Below, piece after piece: positions 48,828 through 57,033 of a DNA stretch of 64,000 bases (its first letter is position 1; each line of letters starts with the position of its first letter). Origin of the DNA: Paractinoplanes aksuensis (lineage in GTDB: Bacteria; Actinomycetota; Actinomycetes; Mycobacteriales; Micromonosporaceae); contig NZ_JAMYJR010000023.1 of assembly GCF_024137025.1 (NCBI RefSeq), forward strand, positions 1 to 64,000, read 5' to 3'. A program made the translations under genes and the position numbers. The notes below the pieces were generated by a model. The model was not told where the DNA came from. It saw only the letters and a list, made by a program, of their open reading frames with translations, and searched no databases.

Positions 48828-50747
48828 TCAGGAATGCGCTGCCCAGGTCGCGAACATTTCTGCGTACGGGCCACCGGCGGCGACCAGTTCGGCGTGGGAG
48901 CCGGTCTCGATGATGTGGTGGTCGTCGACCACGATGATGCGGTCGGCTCGCATCGCTGTGGACAGGCGGTGGGCGACCAGGATCGCGGTGCGGCCTTCGA
49001 GCAGGGCGTCCAGGGCTGCCTCGACCCGCAGTTCGGAGCGCAGGTCGAGGCTCGAGGTGGCCTCGTCGAGCACGACCACGCGCGGCTCGGCCAGGAAGGC
49101 CCGGGCCAGGGCCAGCAGCTGCCGTTCGCCCGACGACACTGATTGGCCGCGTTCGTGCAGTGGGGTGTCCAGGCCCTCGGGTGAGCGTTCGACCAGGTCG
49201 CGCAGGCCCACGGCGTCGACCGCGGCCCACACCTCGTCGTCGGTGGCGGTGGGGCGGGCGAACGCGATGTTGTCGCGCAGGGAGCCGGCGAACAGGAACG
49301 GTTCCTGCGGGACGACGCCGATCTGGGTGCGCAGCGAGGACAGGGTGACGTCGCGCAGGTCGTGGCCGTCGATCAGGATGCGGCCGGATGTGGGGTCGTA
49401 GAAGCGGGTCACCAGCTTGGCCAGCGTCGACTTGCCGGCGCCGGTCGGGCCCACACAGGCGACCGTCTCGCCGGGAGCGATGCGCAGCGTCACGCCGGAG
49501 AGCACGGGACGGTCGGGGAGGTAGCCGAACGTCACGTCGTCGAAGACGATCTCGCCGCGAACCGGGGGCAAAGTGATCGCGCCCGGCAAAGAAAGCACCG
49601 ACGGCGCCTCCCCCAGTAACGAGCGGATCTTGCCGATGGCCGCCTTGCCCTGCTGGTACTGGGTGTAGAGCTGGACCAGCTGCTGCACCGGCTGGAAGAA
49701 CGAGTTGATGTAGAGCACGAACGCGGTCAGCTCGCCGATCGTCAGCGCGCCCCGCAGCACCATCCGGCCGCCGATCAGCAGCAGCACGGCCATCGCGATC
49801 AGGCCGATCACCGACGTGCCGGGGCCGTAGATCGCGTTGATCCGGCCGGTGAAGTCGTTGGCGTCGCGGTAACCCCCGACGACCTCACGGTGGGCGACGA
49901 CGTTGCGGTCCTGCCGGTTGTGGGCGGTCACTACGCGTACGCCGTTGAGGCTCTCGGCCAGGTCCGCGAACATGGCGGCGATGGCGTCGCGCTGGCGGTT
50001 GTAGCCGCGGTCGGCCGCGTGCCGGAACCACAGCGAGGCGATCGTCAGCGGCGGCACGACCAGCGCGAGGGTGATCAACGCCAGGGTCGCGTTGTAGTGG
50101 AACAGCACCCCGGTGACCACGACCATGGTCAGGCCCTGGATGAGGAACTGGGCGAACCCGTCCTGCAACAGGCTCTGCAACGACTCCACGTCGGAGGTCA
50201 TCCGGGTCATGGTGACGCCGGCCTTCTCGCGGGTGTAGTAGTCGAGCGACATCCGCTGCAGGTGGGCGAAGATGCGGATGCGCAGGTCGCGGGTGGCGGC
50301 CGCGGCGAGCAGGCCGCTCTTGCGCATGCGGATGGCGGTGGCCAGGCCGGTGAGCAGCACCGCGGCCACGAAGCAGAGGGTGGCGACGATCAGGACGCGC
50401 AGGTTCCCGGCCGCGATGCCATGATCAATTCCCACTTGTACGAGGTAGGGCCCGGCCTGCAGAAGCAGGGTTTCCACGAGTACGGCGATCGACGCGGCCA
50501 GCAGCAGGCCGGGGCGCCCGATCAGCAGGCGACTGAGCGAGATCTTGCGGCCGGAGTCACCGACCGGGTCGAACGTGACACCCGGGTCGCCATGGTCGGG
50601 CTCGCGCGCTTCGAGCTTGGCGACGCCCGCTTGCAGGTCGTCCGGGATGCCGGCGAACGGCAACCCGTTGCCCTTGCGCCCGGCCGCACCCATGGTCGGC
50701 CGCCCGCCGACGTTGAAGCCCCCGAAACCACCACCGAACATGCTCAC
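48828..50747 (-). CDS. ABC exporter half-transporter, subunit B
   Basis: 639 residues. A glycine-rich N-terminus precedes six membrane helices (~75-370) and an ATPase domain with Walker A GPTGAGKSTL, Q-loop VVPQEPFLFAGS, Walker B VVVLDEATSSLD with the catalytic Glu, and H-loop VAHRLST. Its signature motif is degenerate: VSSGERQ instead of LSGGQ. It pairs with the upstream subunit as a type IV heterodimeric exporter. GTG 50747 overlaps the subunit A stop as GTGA; ATG 50741 is an alternative. Substrate unknown, possibly drugs or lipids. Confidence 0.9.
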   Translation of the reverse strand: MSMFGGGFGGFNVGGRPTMGAAGRKGNGLPFAGIPDDLQAGVAKLEAREPDHGDPGVTFDPVGDSGRKISLSRLLIGRPGLLLAASIAVLVETLLLQAGPYLVQVGIDHGIAAGNLRVLIVATLCFVAAVLLTGLATAIRMRKSGLLAAAATRDLRIRIFAHLQRMSLDYYTREKAGVTMTRMTSDVESLQSLLQDGFAQFLIQGLTMVVVTGVLFHYNATLALITLALVVPPLTIASLWFRHAADRGYNRQRDAIAAMFADLAESLNGVRVVTAHNRQDRNVVAHREVVGGYRDANDFTGRINAIYGPGTSVIGLIAMAVLLLIGGRMVLRGALTIGELTAFVLYINSFFQPVQQLVQLYTQYQQGKAAIGKIRSLLGEAPSVLSLPGAITLPPVRGEIVFDDVTFGYLPDRPVLSGVTLRIAPGETVACVGPTGAGKSTLAKLVTRFYDPTSGRILIDGHDLRDVTLSSLRTQIGVVPQEPFLFAGSLRDNIAFARPTATDDEVWAAVDAVGLRDLVERSPEGLDTPLHERGQSVSSGERQLLALARAFLAEPRVVVLDEATSSLDLRSELRVEAALDALLEGRTAILVAHRLSTAMRADRIIVVDDHHIIETGSHAELVAAGGPYAEMFATWAAHS

Positions 50748-52585
50748 GACGACGCCACCTCCGCGTCCGCCGAGCGGGAGGCGGGAGGCTCGGGTGAGGA
50801 GGAGTCGGTGGCGGGCAGGCCGCCATCGGAAGAATCGACGGACGAAGCCAGGACTGCGGCGTAGCGGGGCTCGGACTCGAGCAGGGAGGCGTGGGTTCCG
50901 TCGGCGATGACGCGGCCGGCTTCCATCAGGACGACGCGGTCGGCCAGGCCGATCGTGGACAGGCGGTGGGCGACGATCAGCGTCGTGCGCCCGCGCATCT
51001 GGTCGCGCAGCGACGCGTGGATCCGCTGTTCCACGGTGACGTCGATGGCGCTGGTGGCGTCGTCGAGTACCAGCACCGGCGGGTTGACCAGCAGGGCCCG
51101 GGCGATGGCGACCCGCTGCCGCTGCCCGCCGCTCAGCGTGTAGCCGCGCTCCCCCACCACCGTGTCGTAGCCGTCGGGCAGGTCGCGGATGAATTCGTCG
51201 GCGCCGGCCGCCACGGCCGCGGCTTCGACGGCATCGCGCGTCGCGTCCGGTTTCCCGTACGCGATGTTGTCGTGGATGGACAGCGAGAACAGGAACGGCT
51301 CGTCGGGCACGATGCCCACCTGTTCGCGCAGCGAGGCCAGGGCCAGCGAGCGCACGTCGTGCCCGTCGATCGTCACCCGCCCCTCGGCGACGTCGTAGAA
51401 GCGGGCCGCGAGCCGCCCGAGGGTCGACTTGCCCGACCCGGTGCCGCCGACGACGGCGACCGTCTCCCCCGGTCGTACGCGCAAATTCAGTTCGTTCAGG
51501 GCCGGGGTGCCATTGGGGTAGGTGAAGGAGACGTTCTCGAACGCCAGATCTCCGCGCAGGGGCACGACGAGCGGGTCGGGGCCGTCGACGACCTCGCTCG
51601 GCGTGTCCAGGATCTCGTAGATGCGGCGGGCCGAGGCCGAGGCCCGCTGCCCCATCATGATCATCATGCCGAGCATGCGGAACGGCGGCTGCAGCATCAG
51701 GACGTATGAGTTGAAGGCGACGATCGTGCCCACCGTGGTGCTGCCCTCGATCACCATGTAGCCGCCGACCAGCAGCACCAGCGCCAGCCCGAGCCGGGGC
51801 AGGTTGTCGAGCAGCGGGTTCCAGCGGCTGCGGATCCGCGCGTCCTGGCGGTAGGCCCAGCGGATCCGGTCGGCGCTCTCGGCCAGGGCGTGCAGCTGGC
51901 GGCCTTCCGCGGCGAACGCCTTCACGATGCGTACGCCCTGGATGTTCTCGTCGACGACGGTGGCCAGCCGGGCCAGGCGGGCCTGGATCATCCAGGACAC
52001 CGGGAAGATCGCCTTGCGCATCGTGACGCCGAGGATCCCGATGACCGGCATGGTGGCCATGGCCACGACGGCCAGCGGCACGTTGATCGAGAGCATCAGC
52101 CCGAACGCGACGACCGCGATCAGGCACTGGACGAGGATCGACGGCCCGAACGACAGGTAGAGCTGCACGGCCCGGATGTCGGAGCCGGACCGCGACATCA
52201 GCTCGCCGGTCTGCACCCGGTCGTAGAAGCCGAACGGCATCCGGACCAGGTGGGTGTAGACGATGTTGCGCAGGTCGTACTCGAGCTCGTAGGCGGTGCG
52301 CAGCAGATAGAGCCGGGCCACGAAGTTGATCAGGCCTTGCAGCAGGGCGAAGCCGACGATCCACCAGACGTAGGGGCCGAGCTCGGCGGTCTTCTCGACG
52401 ATGGCCCGGTCGATGCCGATCCGGACCAGGTTGGGGATCTGGACCTGCACGATGAGACCCGCGAACGAGAGCACGAGCGACGTGATCAGCAGGGCTCGAT
52501 GGGCTTTGACCAGGGGCAGCGCGCGGCGCAACCAGCCCTTGCCGACGTCCGGATGGATGGACGCCCGGGGTGCGCGGCGGCTCAA
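50744..52585 (-). CDS. ABC exporter half-transporter, subunit A
   Basis: 613 residues: six membrane helices (~30-320), then an ATPase domain with Walker A GGTGSGKSTL, intact signature LSGGQRQR and H-loop VAHRLST. Walker B reads VLVLDDATSAID, with Asp in place of the catalytic Glu. This complements the defects of subunit B, so both changes fall in one of the two composite ATP sites. The start is TTG 52585 with AGGAGG five bases upstream. A Ser/Pro/Glu tail follows the ATPase domain. Confidence 0.92.
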   Translation of the reverse strand: MSRRAPRASIHPDVGKGWLRRALPLVKAHRALLITSLVLSFAGLIVQVQIPNLVRIGIDRAIVEKTAELGPYVWWIVGFALLQGLINFVARLYLLRTAYELEYDLRNIVYTHLVRMPFGFYDRVQTGELMSRSGSDIRAVQLYLSFGPSILVQCLIAVVAFGLMLSINVPLAVVAMATMPVIGILGVTMRKAIFPVSWMIQARLARLATVVDENIQGVRIVKAFAAEGRQLHALAESADRIRWAYRQDARIRSRWNPLLDNLPRLGLALVLLVGGYMVIEGSTTVGTIVAFNSYVLMLQPPFRMLGMMIMMGQRASASARRIYEILDTPSEVVDGPDPLVVPLRGDLAFENVSFTYPNGTPALNELNLRVRPGETVAVVGGTGSGKSTLGRLAARFYDVAEGRVTIDGHDVRSLALASLREQVGIVPDEPFLFSLSIHDNIAYGKPDATRDAVEAAAVAAGADEFIRDLPDGYDTVVGERGYTLSGGQRQRVAIARALLVNPPVLVLDDATSAIDVTVEQRIHASLRDQMRGRTTLIVAHRLSTIGLADRVVLMEAGRVIADGTHASLLESEPRYAAVLASSVDSSDGGLPATDSSSPEPPASRSADAEVASS

Positions 52586-52818
52586 CGGCGCCTCCTGAAG
52601 GACGATCTAGTTAGCCTGGCTAACGATACTCCAGGACCGGCCCGACGGCCGGAGTGACGCGGCCCACCAGAATGACGGCCACCGCGAAGAGCACCTAGCA
52701 CACAACGATCTCGGCCAGCAACCTCGAGAGCCGCGCTCAGCATGAACTGTATGGTCCGGCCCTGCTTGGAGCGGGCGGCGGACGAATTTTGTCGGTGCCC
52801 GGGGATAGCATCGCGACC

Positions 52819-53364
52819 ATGACCGCCTCCGCGCACGACATCGCCGCAGCACTGCGTGAGCGGCTGCCCGGCATCGGCGTAAAGAAGCTGCACAAGCTGC
52901 TCTATTATGCTCAGGGCAGCCACATAGCTACCTTCGACATACCGCTCTTTTCAGAGTCGATTCGCGCCTGGGACATGGGCCCGGTCGTTGCTGAGCTTTG
53001 GCGCGACGAAGACCGAGGTGAGCCTCCGCCGGAACCGCACGATCTTGGTGAGGCCGAGCTGAACACGGTCGGCTACACCGCGAGCCGTTACGGCCGGCTG
53101 AGTGGAAACCAGCTCGAGCGGCTCACTCACACCGAACACCCCTGGCAGGCAGGCGATGCCAGGAGGAAGGTCGGCGACTCGGATCGCATCGAGGTGGAGT
53201 GGATCCGCCGGCACTTCGTCGCGGAAGCAGCGAGTGACGCCGACGACGACGGAGACCTCGATCAGTCGGTCATCTCAGCTTCGATCGCCGACACTCGGAC
53301 GCCGACCGACGCTGGACAGCCTGACGACATCGAAGTTCTGGTCGGAAAGCTTGGTCGTGTCTAG
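52819..53364 (+). CDS. Panacea-domain (SocA/DUF4065-like) antitoxin
   Basis: 181 residues. KKLHKLLYYAQGSHIATFD, PLFSESIRAWDMGPVVAELW, and LSGNQLERLTHTEHPW match the Panacea domain, found in PanA antitoxins that neutralise very diverse toxins. An acidic C-terminal tail (ASDADDDGDLDQSV) follows. ATG 52819 is preferred; GTG 52789 would add ten residues. GC is visibly lower than in neighbours, suggesting transfer. Twelve bases separate it from the small downstream gene, its probable toxin. Confidence 0.83.
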   Translation: MTASAHDIAAALRERLPGIGVKKLHKLLYYAQGSHIATFDIPLFSESIRAWDMGPVVAELWRDEDRGEPPPEPHDLGEAELNTVGYTASRYGRLSGNQLERLTHTEHPWQAGDARRKVGDSDRIEVEWIRRHFVAEAASDADDDGDLDQSVISASIADTRTPTDAGQPDDIEVLVGKLGRV

Positions 53365-53376
53365 CCGGTCGAGCGG

Positions 53377-53652
53377 ATGAATCTTTCCGATTTCAACGAG
53401 TGGGTCGATCGCTGGATCCAGCTGGATTCTCCCGACGTCGAGTTGCGGTTGGCGGTGCGAGCATGGCTGCTCTCACGATTGGAGGACCCCTACCTCGGCA
53501 TGAAGCGCGAGCCAGGGTTCGACAACTTGTGGTCCTGCGCTATACCGGGAACGCGCCGGGATTGGACCGCCGTCGCCTGTTCTTACTTCATCTTCGAATC
53601 GACCGGAACAGTCCGGTGCAACAGCCTTGTCACGTTGAGCTGGCCCTTCTGA
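53377..53652 (+). CDS. Candidate toxin paired with the Panacea antitoxin
   Basis: 91 residues: ELRLAVRAWLLSRLEDPYLG, FDNLWSCAIPGT, WTAVACSYFIFESTGTVRCN and SLVTLSWPF. No family recognised with certainty. The order of helices followed by three strands, with a Trp- and Tyr-bearing core, loosely recalls RelE/ParE toxins; this is an inference from pattern only. Size and position directly after the antitoxin gene, and the shared low GC, support a toxin-antitoxin operon. ATG 53377. Confidence 0.6.
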   Translation: MNLSDFNEWVDRWIQLDSPDVELRLAVRAWLLSRLEDPYLGMKREPGFDNLWSCAIPGTRRDWTAVACSYFIFESTGTVRCNSLVTLSWPF

Positions 53653-53730
53653 GGTCACCAACGACGAGGGAACTCCCGGCGCTTTCGGCACGCCCTCGAT
53701 AGCGGCCACCTAGCAGCCGACCCGTCGGGA

Positions 53731-55206
53731 TTACCCGATGCCGAACGGGGGCGGCTCCACGGCCGGGCAGCGGGTGCCGGGCGCCACCGGCACCAGGGTG
53801 AGCAGATATTTGTCGACCGCGGCGGACACGCACGGGCTCTTGTTGTAGACGACGTGACCCCAGCCGTCGTAGGTGAGCAGCCGGGCCGACGGGCCGAGCC
53901 GGGCCGCCACCTGCTGCGCCCAGACGTACGCGGTGGCCGGGTCGTGCACCGAGTTGACCAGCAGCACCGGGGCCGGGCCGGTCAACGGTGCGATCGGACG
54001 CTGCGGGTTGTCGGGCGGCGACGGCCAGCCCAGGCATCCGGCGACGGCGGTCATGGCCAGCGGTGAGACCAGCATCTGGGGCGCTTCGACGGCCAGCGTC
54101 CGCAGGCGGCGCTGCAGGTCGGCGTAGCCGGTCGCCGGGAAGTGCCAGTCCTCGCAGAACACCGGCGAGAAGCTGTGGTCGATGAGGTCGACCGGTGACG
54201 TTTTCCGGGCCGGAGGGCGGCGGCCGGTCAGCATCGCGTCGCGCAGGTAGTAGGCGAACGAGTACCACTGCGGGTCGTAGAACGAGGTGAACGCGGCCAT
54301 GGTCAGCTGGGCCACGGTCAGCTTGGTGGGCGGGTCGTACGGGTTGATGAGCTGACCGGCGCGGGCCCGGGCCATCGCCGCGATGAACAACTTGGGGATG
54401 TTCTGGCCGCGCAGCACGCATTTCGGGTCGCGGGCGCACCACTTCACGAACTCGTCGAACGCGTCCTGGGCGGCCGCGGTCCCCTGCCCGAGGAAGCGGT
54501 CGAGGTCGGCGCTGTGGTCCATCACGCCGTCGAGCACCAGGGCCCGCAACCGGCCGGGGTACGACTCGGCGTACTGCTGGCCGATCAGCGTGCCGTACGA
54601 GGCGCCGTAGAACGAGATCTTCGCCTCGCCCAGGGCCGCGCGGACGGCGTCCAGATCGTGCACGACGTTCACCGTGTCGACGTGGCCGAAGACCGGGCTG
54701 CTGCGGGCCGCGCAGTCGGCGGCCAGCTTGCGGTTGTACGCGAGCATAGCCGCGTACTGCTGGGCCGACTCGATCAGCACCGGCGGCTGGGTGTCGACCA
54801 GGTCGCGCGAGCACAGCACGGGCGCGCTGCGGCCGACCCCGCGCGGGTCGACCCCGACGATGTCGAACCGCTCGCGCACCTCGGCGCCGAAGAACGAGCC
54901 GGCGTTGAAGGTGAAGTCGACGGCCGAGCCGCCCGGGCCGCCCGGGTTGACCAGCAGGGTGCCGAGCCGCCGGGCCGGGTCGCCGGCCTGGCGGCGGGCC
55001 ATGGTCAGGGTGATCGCCGGGCCGGCCGGCTGGGCCCGGTCGACGGGCACCTTCAGCGTGCCGCACTGCACCGTGGCGTCCTCGGGGCAGACGGCCCAGG
55101 TGATCGCGGCCGGGGTCGCCGGCCGGGCCAGGGCGGGCGTGGTCCCGTACGCCAGCAGGGTGAGCACCGCGAGGGCCGCGGCCGGGAAAGCTCGCACCCC
55201 GCCCAT
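53731..55206 (-). CDS. Secreted alpha/beta-hydrolase peptidase (tripeptidyl aminopeptidase-like)
   Basis: 491 residues with a signal peptide (RAFPAAALAVLTLLAYGTTP, ending ALA). LLVNPGGPGGSAVDF is the oxyanion loop typical of this group, the nucleophile lies in ISFYGASYGTLIGQQYAE, Asp in VNSVHDPAT and His in YDGWGHVVYN, as in streptomycete SlpD/SlpE and tripeptidyl aminopeptidases. It probably trims peptides outside the cell. ATG 55206; nearby GTG 55197 is possible. Divergent from the dehydrogenase gene with a 69-base spacer. Confidence 0.9.
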   Translation of the reverse strand: MGGVRAFPAAALAVLTLLAYGTTPALARPATPAAITWAVCPEDATVQCGTLKVPVDRAQPAGPAITLTMARRQAGDPARRLGTLLVNPGGPGGSAVDFTFNAGSFFGAEVRERFDIVGVDPRGVGRSAPVLCSRDLVDTQPPVLIESAQQYAAMLAYNRKLAADCAARSSPVFGHVDTVNVVHDLDAVRAALGEAKISFYGASYGTLIGQQYAESYPGRLRALVLDGVMDHSADLDRFLGQGTAAAQDAFDEFVKWCARDPKCVLRGQNIPKLFIAAMARARAGQLINPYDPPTKLTVAQLTMAAFTSFYDPQWYSFAYYLRDAMLTGRRPPARKTSPVDLIDHSFSPVFCEDWHFPATGYADLQRRLRTLAVEAPQMLVSPLAMTAVAGCLGWPSPPDNPQRPIAPLTGPAPVLLVNSVHDPATAYVWAQQVAARLGPSARLLTYDGWGHVVYNKSPCVSAAVDKYLLTLVPVAPGTRCPAVEPPPFGIG

Positions 55207-55275
55207 CCTGGGGGCCGCGAAGATCATGAGTACGGTAATCAGGTGAAGTTCAGCGTGCCGTGGCACCGTGGGCCC

Positions 55276-56385
55276 ATGACACCCGCCACCCGGACCCGTC
55301 TCGTCCTCGCCACGGCCGGCACGTTCCTGCTGGTCGCCTGCTCCGACGGCGAGGCGGCCACACCCCGGGGCGAGGCCACGTTCGCGCCGCCGCCCTCCTC
55401 GTCGGCCTCGCCTTCCGCACGAGAGAGCCGGGCTCCAGACCTGAAGAACCCGCAGACGATTGTGAGCGGGCTCGAGGTGCCGTGGGGCCTGGCCTTCCTG
55501 CCCGACGGGGCAGCGCTGGTCAGCGAGCGCGACAGCGGCAGCATCCTGCGGATCGGGGCGGGCGGCGGCAACCCGCAGATGGTCCACGAGGTCAAGGGCG
55601 TCGACGCGGGCGGCGAGGGCGGCCTGCTCGGCATCGCCGTCGACCCCGACTACGAACAGAACAAGTACGTCTACGCCTACTACACCGCGTCCGGCGACAA
55701 CCGGATCGTCCGCTTCACGCTCGGCGGCCCGCCGAAGGTGATCCTCGACGGCATCGACAAGGCCGGCATCCACAACGGCGGGCGCATCGCGTTCGGGCCC
55801 GACGGGTTCCTCTACGTGGGCACGGGTGACGCCGGCGACGGCCGCGCGTCGCAGGACCGCGACGATCTGAACGGCAAGATCCTGCGGATCACCCGGGACG
55901 GCAAGGCGGCGCCGGGCAACCCGGACGAGGGCTCGCCGGTGTGGTCGATGGGTCACCGCAACGTGCAGGGCCTGGCCTGGGGGCCGGACAAGAAGATGTA
56001 CGGGATCGAGTTCGGTCAGAACACCTGGGACGAGGTCAACGTCATCGAGCCCGGTAAGAACTACGGCTGGCCCGAGGTCGAGGGCAAGGAGGGCGACGCC
56101 AAGTACGTCGACCCGATCGTGCAGTGGAGCACCGACGAGGCCTCACCCTCGGGGGCGACGGTCGCGGGCGCCACGCTCTACGTGGCCGGCCTGCGCGGTG
56201 AGCGCCTGTGGACGGTCCCGCTGGGCGGCGGCGAGCCGAAGGCCGAGCTCAACGGCGAGTACGGCCGGCTGCGTACGGTCGAGGTGGCCCCGGACGGCGC
56301 GTTGTGGGTGACCACTTCGAACCGCGACGGCCGGGGCGACCCGCGCGACGACGACGACAAGATCCTGCGTTTCGCCGCCGGATAG
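55276..56385 (+). CDS. PQQ-dependent sugar dehydrogenase-like lipoprotein
   Basis: 369 residues. Lipobox LLVAC, Ser/Pro linker, then a six-bladed propeller of the soluble glucose/sorbosone dehydrogenase family: VPWGLAFLPDGAALVSERDSG, EGGLLGIAVDPDY, IHNGGRIAFGPDGFLYVGTG, GHRNVQGLAWGPD and NYGWPEVEG. The family oxidises aldose sugars using PQQ and Ca, though some members lack the cofactor. ATG 55276. Its end is convergent with a small unknown gene. Confidence 0.9.
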   Translation: MTPATRTRLVLATAGTFLLVACSDGEAATPRGEATFAPPPSSSASPSARESRAPDLKNPQTIVSGLEVPWGLAFLPDGAALVSERDSGSILRIGAGGGNPQMVHEVKGVDAGGEGGLLGIAVDPDYEQNKYVYAYYTASGDNRIVRFTLGGPPKVILDGIDKAGIHNGGRIAFGPDGFLYVGTGDAGDGRASQDRDDLNGKILRITRDGKAAPGNPDEGSPVWSMGHRNVQGLAWGPDKKMYGIEFGQNTWDEVNVIEPGKNYGWPEVEGKEGDAKYVDPIVQWSTDEASPSGATVAGATLYVAGLRGERLWTVPLGGGEPKAELNGEYGRLRTVEVAPDGALWVTTSNRDGRGDPRDDDDKILRFAAG

Positions 56386-56392
56386 AACGGAC

Positions 56393-56662
56393 CTACTTGT
56401 TGTTGGGTGGCAGTTCGGGCAGGGCCGAGATCGCCGCGGCGTACTGGGCGATCTGACGGCCGTTGGGCACCACGCCGACGGCGCGGAGCTGGTCGTGAAT
56501 GGCCTGGGCGACCTGATCCTCGTTGTGACCGCGATGGGTCTGCATGATCTTGTTCACGACGTAGTCGACACGGATCTGTTGCTGCCAGCCGGCGGTCCGG
56601 TAACCGCCCGACCTGGCGTTGCTGATGGGGGCGATGGCTTCCATGCCCCGGGTATCGGTCAC
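56393..56662 (-). CDS. Small conserved hypothetical protein
   Basis: 89 residues, starting VTDTRGMEAIAPISNARSGG with GTG 56662 (ATG 56644 possible). A helical core, IRVDYVVNKIMQTHRGHNED with QVAQAIHDQLRAVGVVPNG, is amphipathic. No membrane segment, signal or named domain. Composition and codon use look coding. Function unknown; ends 7 bases from the convergent dehydrogenase gene. Confidence 0.65.
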   Translation of the reverse strand: MTDTRGMEAIAPISNARSGGYRTAGWQQQIRVDYVVNKIMQTHRGHNEDQVAQAIHDQLRAVGVVPNGRQIAQYAAAISALPELPPNNK

Positions 56663-56730
56663 GGCCGGGGCCAGTGGAGAAGTCCGGGGCGGTGCAACCC
56701 GATGACAACCGGGTCACACCGCCCTCGACA

Positions 56731-57021
56731 TCAGTCGGCCGGGGGCCGGGTGTCGTCGATGTCCGACGGGTCGGGCGGCTGGGGCGGGTTGAGCCGCAGC
56801 CAGAGCAGGAACAGCAGGCCCAGCGCCAGCATGCCGAGGCCCATCCAGAGGTTGATCCGGACCCCCTGGGCCTTGTCGATCTCGGCCTGACTGTCGAAGA
56901 GGCCGAGGATCGTGACGATGACGCCGTAGACGACGAACAGTCCGCCGATCACCCGCCGCACGTCGAACAGCTTGGCCGCCGCCGACAACTTCTTCTGGTC
57001 GACCTGGTCGTTGTCTGCCAT
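56731..57021 (-). CDS. Small two-helix membrane protein, symporter partner
   Basis: 96 residues. A basic N-terminus (DQKKLSAAAKLFDVRRV) leads into helix 1 (IGGLFVVYGVIVTILGLF) and helix 2 (LWMGLGMLALGLLFLLWLRL), ending in a Pro/Asp-rich tail. It lies 12 bases after the symporter gene in the same operon, an arrangement seen for SSS transporters with small accessory proteins. Role in assembly or regulation is inferred. Confidence 0.75.
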   Translation of the reverse strand: MADNDQVDQKKLSAAAKLFDVRRVIGGLFVVYGVIVTILGLFDSQAEIDKAQGVRINLWMGLGMLALGLLFLLWLRLNPPQPPDPSDIDDTRPPAD

Positions 57022-57033
57022 GTCGAGGCCTCC

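Noticed and set aside
48828..52364. 1178-residue ABC frame
   Set aside because: The first part is a shadow of subunit A in another frame; only the part after 50747 is ABC-like.
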